Shown here: in pieces, positions 54,675-64,000 of the stretch
Layout: each line of letters opens with the position of its first letter
Numbering within the stretch: the first letter of the stretch is position 1
Assembly: GCA_903772945.1 (NCBI GenBank)
Contig: CAICTM010000449.1
Span: forward strand, 1 to 64,000
Length of the DNA stretch: 64,000 bases
Origin: Seminavis robusta
Lineage: Eukaryota; Bacillariophyta; Bacillariophyceae; Naviculales; Naviculaceae
Direction: 5' to 3'
Translations under genes and position numbers: made by a program
Notes under the pieces: model-generated
What the model was told of the DNA's origin: nothing
The model's input: only the letters and a program-made list of their open reading frames with translations
Databases searched by the model: none

Positions 54675-57600
54675 AACACAATAGCTTTCAGCTACCCTCA
54701 ACATATTCCTTCACCATGAAGATTGCTCAAGGAAAGCATGCATTCAGCAACTTCGAGAAATAGTTGCGTGACAAACCCATTCTTCCTCTCGTCGACAATG
54801 ACGAAGACAACCAGGTCGACGACACTCGTGCAACCACCTACAAACTTCGCACCATTCCTGCAGACGCAAATAGTGCCAAGTACACTTTCAAGGTAGCCAT
54901 CATCAATGGCTCCAACCCTCCACGTGAGACCATCAAGTGGGCCACGAATATGGAGAAGGTCTTCGTTGGACTCAACCTTGCTGGTGCCGACAACAAATAT
55001 CGTCTTCTCAAGGAGATGACTTCCAGCTCTGCAAAGAGTGCCTACGAAGCTGGGTGTGCAGGCAGTCGTGCCGTGCGTCATAACGCCCTTCGACAAATTG
55101 CTGTGAATGCAATTGCTCCACGCGACGTGAATTCTGGAGAAACCGAAGTCCAATTCCAAGCTCGTGTCCAAGCTGCATGGGACGGTGCAGCAGAACCTGC
55201 TCTAAGCGATGCTGACATCACCTTTGGAATCAACGCGGTGATCGAACAAGCCTGTCCTTACAAGGCTCTCGAAAAACAGAAACGCTTCTTGCGTCGTAAG
55301 ATGCGCAAGCCTAGCAAGATTACAACTCGTGCCTACATCAACAACCTCACTCGGATGAATACCGATGAGCTTCCACGTTTGCCACCTTTCAGTGCCAATC
55401 AACAGTTGAACCAGGACAAATTCATTGACATCATCTGTCATGGCATTCCTCGTTCCTGGATGCGCAAGATGGACGAACACGACTTCGATCCTTTCACTGC
55501 CGAGATGACGGCTCTCATTGGATTCTGTGAGCGCATGGAATCTGCTGAAGACTTTGACAAAGGCAGCGATGCCAAGCAAGCTACTTCGAAGAAGAACAGC
55601 AGCAAAAAGTACAAGTCTAGCCGCAACAACAACCACTCCTCCAAGAACGAAGGAAAGTGGTGTGACTACCACGAGTCCAGCACTCACGATACTGCTGACT
55701 GCATGACTCTGAAGAAACTCAAGTCCAAGTCCTCGTCTGGTAACGATAGCAAGCCAGCGTACAACAAGAACAAGACTTGGAAACGTAAGTCTGACGATGC
55801 CAAGTCCTACACCAAGAAGGAACTTTCTGTCCTTATGAAGAAAGTCTCCACTGCTGCGGTCAAGGCTGATCGCAAGAAGAAAAGCGAATGCAACCATGTT
55901 GCCAAGCGCAAGTCGGATGACTCTGATGACGAGGATAACTCCTCTGTCGGGTCCCTCAACATGATGGACAAGAAGATGGCCGCAGTCGACAAGGCTCTTG
56001 CCGACTTCGATTTCAATCAATCGGATGGAGAAATCTCCGTCTGAGGATTAGGCCAGGATGATGATTCAACGGAACCATGTTCCGATTTCTCATACCTAAG
56101 TGATGAAGATATCTCACTAACTAGTAAACAAGAATTGTTTGCAACTGATGAAGTCTACGGCAAATTAGATGATTGCCTAGAAGCTGCTCAATTAGATTCT
56201 GACGATCTATTTAGCATTGTTAACCTCGTCCGGTGGCCAACCACCTCGTAAACGTCGCAAGACAAGAGACCTCAAACCTATCGTCTATGTTAGATTTAAC
56301 AGACGAGAAAAAGGGAAACCAAAACCCGTTACACTCCGTTGCTTACTGGATACAGGAGCATCCGGAACTTTGATTGCTCAAACTCATGCTAAGAAATTAC
56401 GCATGAAGGATCTTGGGGGCGTCCAAACAATGTGGACTACCCCTGCAGGAGAATTAAACACCAGCACGAAGTGCAAGGGTGCCTTCCTGAGTTCCATGAC
56501 GATAGGATTATCGAATGGGATTTACACGTCACCAAGAGCTTGACATGATGATAGGTTGAGACATTCTCTCTGATCTAGGATTTAAGTTTGATTTCACCAC
56601 CATGTCAGTGGAATGGGACGGCATATCTATTCCTATGAAAGATAGCAATACCAATGAAGAAGAGAACTTCTTCTGCACTTCATTCCTGATCCTACAGCTG
56701 TCGATGACAGTGCAGATCGTCTCAAGAAGATTCTTGATGCGAAATACGAACAAGCTGACTTAAGGCAGGTATGCCAAAGTCAGGATCAGTTAAATAAGGA
56801 AGAGCAGGAACAGCTCCATGCCTTATTGACCAAGTACTCCGACCTATTCGATGGTACTTTAGGAAAGTGGCAGATGGACGACTACGAAGTAGAACTTCTC
56901 CCTGATGCTAAACCCTATCACGCTAGGGCTTATCCTATTCCACGTGTCCATACCAACACTCTTAAGATGGAGGTTGAATGTCTCTGCGAGGCAGGAGTAC
57001 TCAAGAAGGTAAACCGTTCCGAGTGGGCGGCACCAACATTTATCATTCCCAAGAAGGATGGATCTGTACGGTTCATCTCTGACTTCCGGGAACTGAACAA
57101 AAGGATTAAGCGAAAACCTTATCCGATCCCAAAGATACAAGACATGCTCTTGAATCTAGATGGATTCAAGTACGCTACCAGTCTAGATTTGAACATGGGA
57201 TACTATCACATTGAGCTGTCACCTCACTCGAAACAACTCTGTACTATCGTACTCCCTTGGGGAAAGTACGAGTACCAGAGGTTGCCAATGGGCCTATGTA
57301 ATAGTCCCGACATCTTCCAAGAGAAGATGGGAACACTTATGCACGACCTGGAATACGTCCGTGCTTACATTGACGATCTACTCATTCTAACTAACAGCGA
57401 TCTAGCAGATCACGTTGAAAAGTTGGATGAAGTTCTCCGAAGGCTTCGAGAAGCCGGACTTAAGATCAATGCTACCAAGTCCTTCTTCACAAGAGGAGAA
57501 CTTGAGTATTTAGGCTACTGGATTACTTGAGAAGGAATCCAACCTGTAACCAAGAAAATAGATGCGATCCAGAATATCGCTCCTCCTACTAATAGGAAGG

Positions 57601-58722
57601 AACTCCATAGATTCATTGGACTAGTGAACTACTACCGAGACATGTGGATTAGACGATCACATGTACTAGCACCACTCGCTTCTTTGACTTCTAAAATAAA
57701 GAAGTGGAAATGGGAAGCTGACCATGACAAGGCCTTTCGCCAGATGAAGAAAATCATCAGCAAAGAAACCTTGCTCGCTTACCCTGACTTCAACGATACA
57801 TTCGTTATCCACACGGATGCAAGTGATACGCAACTGGGTGCAGTGATTTCCCAGAAAGGGAAACCTATCGCGTTCTACAGCAGGAAGCTCAATCCTGCTC
57901 AAACACGCTACACCAATACAGAGAAGGAACTTCTCAGTATCGTAGAAACTCTAAAAGAGTTCCGTAATATTCTTCTCGGACAGAAGATTATTGTACATAC
58001 GGACCACAAGAATCTTACATGTAAGAACTTCAATACCGATCGCGTTATGCGATGGCGCCTTATTCTGGAAGAATATGGCCCTGAACTACGGTACATCAAG
58101 GGCGAACACAACATCGTCGCTGATGCGTTGTCAAGACTTAACATCTTCGACAATGATGGTACTTCAGAACAGATGGAAGCCAGCGAGATTGCTGAGCTCA
58201 TGGCTGCAGACGAAGAGGACTTCCCTAGTGAATTCCCTCTCTCATTCCCCGAGATCGAACATCGTCAGAAAGACGACAACGATATCAAGAAACTCCTCAG
58301 GGACAAGCCAAACGACTACAAGAAACAATCTTTCCCCAGAGGGGATAAGTCTTACGACTTAGTAGTCAAAGACGACAAGATCGTTGTACCCAAGGCTATG
58401 CAGAAGAAGCTAGTCGAATGGTACCATGGTGTGCTGATGCATCCTGGCGAGACTCGCACGGAACTTACCATCAGCCAACACTACACCTGGAAGGGACTGC
58501 GCAAGACTGTGCAGGCCGTATGTCAGCGTTGCCAAAGCTGCCAGATGAACAAACCCAAGACGCGTAAGCTGGTATTGATGCCTCCAAAGACTTGCAAGGA
58601 GATCCCTTGGGAAAGACTATGTATTGACCTAATAGGGCCATACAATGTCGGGGATCCTAAGAAAAAGAATTCCTGTACACTTCATTGCTTGACAATGATT
58701 GAGGGGGTTAAATTACTCATTT
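53815..58722 (+). mobile_element. Ty3/gypsy-type LTR retrotransposon fossil
   Basis: Fossil retroelement on the plus strand. Parts in order: candidate LTR/leader (53815-54674); gag region (about 54716-56044) with a capsid-like part and a Cys/His knuckle (WCDYHESSTHDTADC); aspartic protease region near 56217-56543 (LLDTGASG); reverse transcriptase about 56826-57530 (SLDLNMGYYHIELS; AYIDDLLIL); RNase H about 57780-58140 (VIHTDASDTQLGAV; YIKGEHNIVADALSRL); and integrase about 58330-58722 (zinc-binding C-x2-C, CQRCQSCQMNK). The order protease-RT-RNase H-integrase assigns it to Ty3/gypsy. It is broken and incomplete, with roughly three to six breaks; the coding parts still read well, so it is probably not ancient. 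The left boundary is tentative. Confidence 0.88.
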
Positions 58723-61700
58723 AGTTTAACAAACTATTGGCCACGGAGTGACTTTAATGACGCGGGCAAGCGGTGGGGGAGATCCCCACCTAGCTGAGTC
58801 GTCATCTACTTTGTTTGCCCAATCAACATGACCTCATCCACTGGCCTAACGTGGAGCCAGCACCAAGTAGACAGATGCCCTGGGTAGGGGGGTGAGCACA
58901 TTGATAGAGAACCTGCAGCGCAAAACCTGGGTTACAGGGGCTTACACAGGATTTTGTCGGTATTGAAACCATTATCACCAAAGGGGCCGTGAGGACCAGA
59001 TAGATTGCCAGACCAAAGAGCGCACGCCAGTAAGTGTGTCTGGGTGATCAGGTCCCAAGCTGTGGCAATTGCCTTGGCATGCAAGGCAAGATGCCAGCAG
59101 AGCCCGTAGGAGGTGGTACTCCTCAGGCTGGACCAGAGCAGGGTGTAACCCATCCAATGCACAAAAATTGTTAAATAGAGGCCAACAAGCAGGCAAAAGA
59201 TGGGGTCAAATGACACACTGGCAGTCTGTGGTTCCCAGGAGGGAGGCACAGTGGCTGCTGGAGTGTTGTGGGCTGTTCGAGAGGTTGTTGAGTCAATGGA
59301 AGGAGGATAAGGGGGCACTGGTAGTGGACTGGTGCCAGGGGCAGGAGGGGAGATCCTGGTGGTGTTGGAGTGTTGTTGGAGGAGTTGGGAGGTAGCATGG
59401 TTGATGGTGTGGTGTAGGATAGAGGCGTGCCTCTGTTCAAGGGTGAGAACAAAGGCATCCTCCCTGATAGGGTAGGGTGTGATGCGGAAGGGTGTGATCC
59501 TCAAGATGGCTGCATGCTCTAGGAGCTGTTGGCTGATCATCTAGGGGTTGGTGTTGGGTAATCTGCGGAGGATGATGGATGTGATTGGTTGGGTGAAGTG
59601 TGGTAGTGGGGGGATGTCTGGAAGGACCTTGGGTTTGAGTGAAGTTGTGGGTAGACATGGGGAAGTCATGGTGGGTGGTTGGTGGGTTGGTGGAAAAGAT
59701 GTGTATCCTGGAGTGTTGACTGTAGGGTCGTTGCTTCAACTCAAGCAATGGAGGTTGCTTGTGAGGTGGCGAGAGTATTGGTGTAAAAGGGTTTATTCAA
59801 GGGGTCAATGCGCTGAGGCACTGGTAATCAAGTTGTATATCAAGTTGTTGGGTGGGTATTGCCACTGGATCAAAGGCTGTGGCCAAATGCATCTAGTGCA
59901 GGTATACCACTACCTGCAGGAGGAGATGGGATCAGAGCCAAAGACTGCTAGGGATTCTTTCAGGGAAAACTGGAGAAGTCACGCAATAGCCAGTAGAGGC
60001 AGTGGTGGGGATCAAGGGGTGTTGTTGGTTGATGGGGCTGTGTTACTGGATGACACTGTGTTGTCTCAGAGGCTGGTTCTCAATCTGTTGTGGGGATAAC
60101 AATGCAACAGAGAGTCAAGCCAAGATGTGGAGAGGGTACTCGATTCAGGTGGAACTGGGAAATAGTCACTGAAGAGTCACTCAACAATCAATGAGAGAGA
60201 GAAAGAGTCAGTTATGTATTAATATCTATGCCACACCACACTGCAGTTCTGTCTGGGGCTCAATCCTTTGGAGTCCGTTAAGCTCAATAGGAGGTCGGGT
60301 GCAGGAGCAGAGAGGTGGCTGTTTCAATGAACAAGGTGTTGCACAATCTAGCCTCAAACTAGAGGGGCAACTTTTGTAGTTAGTTCTTGTGGGGGTGAGA
60401 TCCTTTGGAGAGGAGCTGGATATCCCAGGGAGAAGGCTGAACTTTGGAAAACGCCAAGCCTGGTGATAAAGTCTGAGGAGGATGACTGGCTGCTGAGGGC
60501 TCTGTGCAGCCGGTGTACTCTTGAACTCAAGTCCTTACAGGAACTCTGTTGTTGTTTGTTGTTCCTCTTGGGGAGGAGTTAGATATCAATGGAGGGGTGT
60601 AACAGTGGCAGGTGTCGATCAGTCAATCAGTCTGTATAGGGATAGGACTGGTTGGATCAGTAGGATCAGTTCCAACAAGGACGTCGGGAGAAGCCCAGAG
60701 TGGACGGTGAGAAAGTAAAAAATACAGCTGTGTTTCGGTTCTCGATGGTCACTGCAGGTATCTTGTGAAGTCCTGCTTGATAGTAGTTCGTTCGATCCGT
60801 ACGGAGGAGGATAGAGGTATGGAGAAGAGGTACGTTTGCGGGAAGAGGTACGTTCGCGGGAAGAGGTACGTCGATAGAGGTACGGTCGCGGGATGATTGA
60901 TTCACGGAGTCGCGAGTCTTGATTCGAAACAGAGATTCGATTCGATTCGAGATTCGGATGAGTCAGTTGCCTTAGGGGTAAGGTTAATGGGCCTGTTGTT
61001 GTTGTTGTTGGAATCAAATCGTTCGATCGTACGAAAAAGGATCGACAATGGGATTTCTTGGGCCGTCAGTAGTAAGAGAAATGTCGGGTCACTGCAGAGT
61101 ATGGAGGAACCTTGCACTTCTGAGTCTACTGAAAGCCGGTGACTTCTTCTTGTTTCATCGATTTCTTCCAACTTGGTCGTCGGCGGCCGAGAAGAGAAAG
61201 CCCGCCCGATCTCGTAGGATTTCTATTGGGATGGCTTTCTGATCTGAACCGGAGAAGGCCGCTTTGGTAGTCGCTTGATAGAGGAGGTGCGAAGGAGATA
61301 GGAGGTATCGATCCTGTTGACTGGAGGGGCTTGAATGAGGGATAAAGAGAGGAAAAAGGATGTGTGTTTTCCATGATGACGTTGAGTTGAATCCTATAGT
61401 AAAACAGTACTCTTCAACAAAATAACAGATAACAAGCTTCCTGAGGTCCTTTCGCTTCGTTTCAATGCTTCCGATGGGTCTAATAGGTAGTGTAATGGTA
61501 TAGGTATGACCGATTGGTTGTGTTTGTTGCTATTAGTATTGTTGTTCTTGTAGTGACAGATTCAGAGGGGAAGCGCTTCGGTGTTCGGCTTCCCGTGAAA
61601 AAGTATCGGCCGATTGGATAAAGCACTCACCATTGTTGTCAGCCAAGCTGGTATTTACCTCTTGTTTACCATATAAATTCAATGAGGGAAAGAAGTCAGT

Positions 61701-62900
61701 GCTGCGCCTTCAATAATACACCTGATAATAGACTTACCTCGTCGTAACAGTAGTAGCAGTAGCAGCGATCGGTCGCTCCTCCACCATTGTGCGTGTTGCT
61801 TTCTGTTGTTGTTGCTTGGTTGGTTGGCTGGCTGAGTGATCGAGTGATCCATTGAGTGAGGCTGCTTTCAAAGAAGAGGGCAGCCGGGCAGGCTGTTCCA
61901 TGAAGTCTGTTTGAATATTTTAGTGTGTACAGAGAGGACTCTCCAATGACACTTCCCAAAACAGCTTGCCCTCCTTATAAATCCAACTCAACCTTGTGGA
62001 ACAGCAGCTGCGCCTCTTCAAGAGGAGGGCTTATCACCTCACAGATAGAGTCTTCTTCCCTTACAGATCAAGGAACAACCTCACTAAGCGAGGCTTCTCC
62101 TCTTCCAGAAACAAGAATTGGGCTTAGTAACACCACTGTGGGCCCTCCCATAACAGGCTCCCACTTCCAAAACAGCCAACACCTTGGGTAGCAGCAAGGC
62201 TGCTTCTTCTAGATTCGTGTGCCCTCTAGCTACCCAATCTGTAAGGTAAGGTTGTCTATCTATAAAGGTCCACACTGACAGGGAACTTGGTGCTTCTCAA
62301 TAGGAATGGATGCCCCTCCACAAATAGCATGCTATTACCTTACAAAAGGGCAACTTGTGAGCTGAAACTGAAAGCAATATCATACCAATCTATAAGGAAT
62401 CAATAAGGATATGGCAGCAAAATTCCATGCGGATTCTGGATTACCAAAAGATGTGCTTCTTAGATGGTGTACCATGTAAACTGCATGGTATCGTCGCCTA
62501 AATCTTTCGGATCGTCTCCTATTTTGAAACAATCGTCTCCTAATTGGAATGTCTCCTATTGAATTGTCTCCTAAATATAGGAGACGATTGCTTTTAAATC
62601 GTTTCGATCGTCTCCTACGCCTCAGTGTATCATCTCTTAAGTACTTTGCCACTAATGACGTTTCCACAGAGGTCCAGTACATGTATAACGTCCGCCGACT
62701 GGGCGTGCATGCTCGTTCACAACACAGATAATTAAGCCGGCTTTAGCGTGCAATGCTTGTATCCCGACTCAGGTTTGATTCCTGACAACGACAAGTTTGG
62801 GACTCGGCTGGCTTTCACAGCGACAAGATAAACAAAGACAACACCGACACCACACAGATTGGCCCAAAACATGGGAATGCCATCTTAATAAGCCTATAGA
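58723..62900. other. Gene-poor, low-complexity block
   Basis: No host gene is recognised in 4.2 kb. A 202-residue minus-strand ORF (59540-58932) has a Pro/Thr/Ser-rich middle and a hydrophobic end (DPIFCLLVGLYLTIFVHWMG), but no family and a biased composition; it may be part of an unclassified repeat. A short direct repeat of GGGAAGAGGTACGTT(C/T)GCG type lies at about 60815-60895. CTATAGTAAAACAGTAC at 61394 also occurs at 54149 inside the candidate LTR, which suggests a worn related fragment. A cluster of CGTCTCCTA words lies at 62490-62620. Confidence 0.5.
62490..62620. repeat. CGTCTCCTA word cluster with a hairpin
   Basis: Five direct copies of (C/T)GTCTCCTA and one inverted copy within about 130 bp. 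GTCTCCTA-AATA-TAGGAGAC (62566-62585) forms a perfect 8-bp stem with a four-base loop. Copies are separated by AT-rich linkers of varied length. Confidence 0.75.
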
Positions 62901-63200
62901 ATGTTCCCAACCTCTTTAGCAGACCCATACAGTGCCTTTTGGGTCTTTGTTTGGTGGAAGAAGATGATTCGGGGCTCTCAATCGAATTTTTGGCTCATTT
63001 TTGAGACCACAACCACATCATTTCATGCTGCCGCCTCCTTTTCTGTGCTTGTAAGAGATGGTGTGGGCCGTTTGTTGTCTAGAAACTCCTTCCAAGATGC
63101 TTCTTGATATCAATGAAGATTCTTCTCATCTTTGTAGTCCGCTGGTCACCAACAAAAGCGCATTTTTGTCGAAAAAGACTCTTTTTGTCCTGGCGACAAG

Positions 63201-64000
63201 ATGGAATCCGTACGCTTCGAAGACGGCAGCGGCAATGATGAAGAGCCCCCGGAGGTCGAGCCGTTTGGTGTGGTCGACAGGGGGATGACATTGGAAGATT
63301 TTGAAAGAGAGGAAGTCAATGGATTCGACGGACCGAACGTTTGGAAAGCTGTGGACAATGTCGCTGAGACCAAAACAACAATTGGCATGGCTCAAGATGC
63401 TGCATGGGCCCAGGCAAGAGTCGAAATGCAATTCATCCGCCAGAAAATGGAGCAGTTTTGTGGAAGCCAGAAACCCAAATTTGCTGCCATCTTTAACCTC
63501 ATGTTTGGCCCCCAGAGCGAGATTTACCGAGTGTTCAAAGGAGAAGATCTTTGATTATCACGACAATTTTCTTCGCTTCGTATTGACTTTCTTCCCTTCC
63601 TCTTCCTATCAAGTTTCCACCAAACAACTGTTCGACAAGTACAGCCGAATCAACTTGGAAGGAGCCGTCTCGAAAGAAGAATATACAGCGTCATGGAAGA
63701 AGATTGGAACGGCATCGCTGCCATCGTTACAAGAGAGAAATCGGAGCTTGACCCCCACCGGCATGGTGCCTTTCTGGTTGAAACTAGAAGCTGCAATCAA
63801 CAAGTACTGCTGTGAAATCTTTATCGAAGGCTTTCCTGGACCGATAATGCAAGTCACATTGGATGATGACAAACCACACGCACATGGCAACACCTATACG
63901 GCTGGTCTGAAATCAATGCGTCATGTCAAAGACAATGTTCCTGGGCACACCCTGCACACACTACTGGTTCTTTCGTACTCTCAGGTTCCCATACAGATAT
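63201..64000 (+). pseudogene. Possible piggyBac-like transposase, start only, runs off the window
   Basis: The ORF 63201-63554 (117 residues, MESVRFEDGSGNDEEP...) has an acidic head (EEPPEVEPFGVVDRGMTLED) followed by AAIFNLMFGPQSEIYRVFKG. A second frame, open from about 63553 to the end of the window, continues in protein-like fashion: YHDNFLRFVLTFFPSSSYQV, KQLFDKYSRINLEGAVSKEE, then GPIMQVTLDDDKPHAHGNTY and LKSMRHVKDNVPGHTLHTLL. The Asp-rich turn followed by G-K--HVKDN--G-T-HT resembles DDE transposases that I recall in diatoms under piggyBac-like names; this is a weak assignment. The frame change near 63550 could be decay or an intron. The gene is incomplete because the window ends. Confidence 0.4.

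Noticed and set aside
55202-56020. 272-codon minus-strand ORF
   Set aside because: Shadow of the gag region of the fossil retroelement.
58932-59540. 202-codon minus-strand ORF as a host gene
   Set aside because: Biased composition, no recognisable domain and a repeat-like setting; mentioned only in the block description.
62765-62785. tRNA T-arm-like word (GGTTTGATTCC)
   Set aside because: No cloverleaf could be drawn around it by eye.

Overview
The window reads as nuclear DNA of a diatom, most likely a raphid pennate of the Seminavis / Cylindrotheca / Pseudo-nitzschia kind (organism is inference). Reasons: short introns (about 78-139 nt) with GTAAGT-like donors and CAG acceptors; very small exons; an HSF-type factor; an arginase and an NAD-type isocitrate dehydrogenase with a C-terminal EF hand and mitochondrial-looking leaders; a protein with a diatom-style bipartite plastid leader; PIF/Harbinger and Ty3/gypsy elements; and long gene-poor spacers full of short palindromes.

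Layout. 1-2.2 kb: no gene. 2.2-8.7 kb: a tight cluster with a glutathione S-transferase (-), an acidic LRR-like protein (+), adenosine kinase (-, two exons), a two-domain VOC/glyoxalase protein (+) and an alpha/beta hydrolase (-). 9.6-10.6 kb: a secreted acidic repeat protein built from 37-residue units. 11-19.9 kb: a possible small ORF, a multi-pass membrane protein (+), three-exon arginase (-), an arrestin-like protein (+) and an unrecognised conserved-looking protein (-). 20-24.6 kb: gene desert with one decayed ORF set. 24.7-31.3 kb: plastid-type DUF4239 membrane protein (+, three exons), quinolinate synthase NadA (-, two exons) and EF-hand isocitrate dehydrogenase (+, three exons). 31.3-34.7 kb: degenerate repeats, including a GTGAGTAC array with a coding-like relic inside. 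34.7-42.7 kb: HSF factor (+), mitochondrial adrenodoxin-type ferredoxin (-, three exons), an unrecognised acidic protein (+) and a nucleotidyltransferase with an RRM (-, two exons).

42.9-46.5 kb holds a decayed PIF/Harbinger element with a DDE transposase and a convergent second ORF, followed by a perfect 32-bp inverted repeat. 46.9-52.3 kb: an SLC10A7-like transporter with a 21-nt exon (+), convergent with a bifunctional aminodeoxychorismate synthase (-). 53.8-58.7 kb: a broken Ty3/gypsy fossil, preceded by a compact segment rich in complementary stems. 58.7-62.9 kb: gene-poor, low-complexity DNA. The right edge carries the start of a possible transposase that runs out of the window.

The host genes are ordinary nuclear metabolism and do not form an operon. 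Functional themes are amino-acid and nitrogen metabolism (arginase), NAD supply and use (NadA beside an NAD-type IDH), folate synthesis (ADCS), purine salvage (adenosine kinase), Fe-S electron transfer (ferredoxin) and RNA tailing (nucleotidyltransferase). Exon joins were worked out by eye from splice signals, reading phase and family motifs; none has been checked against transcripts.
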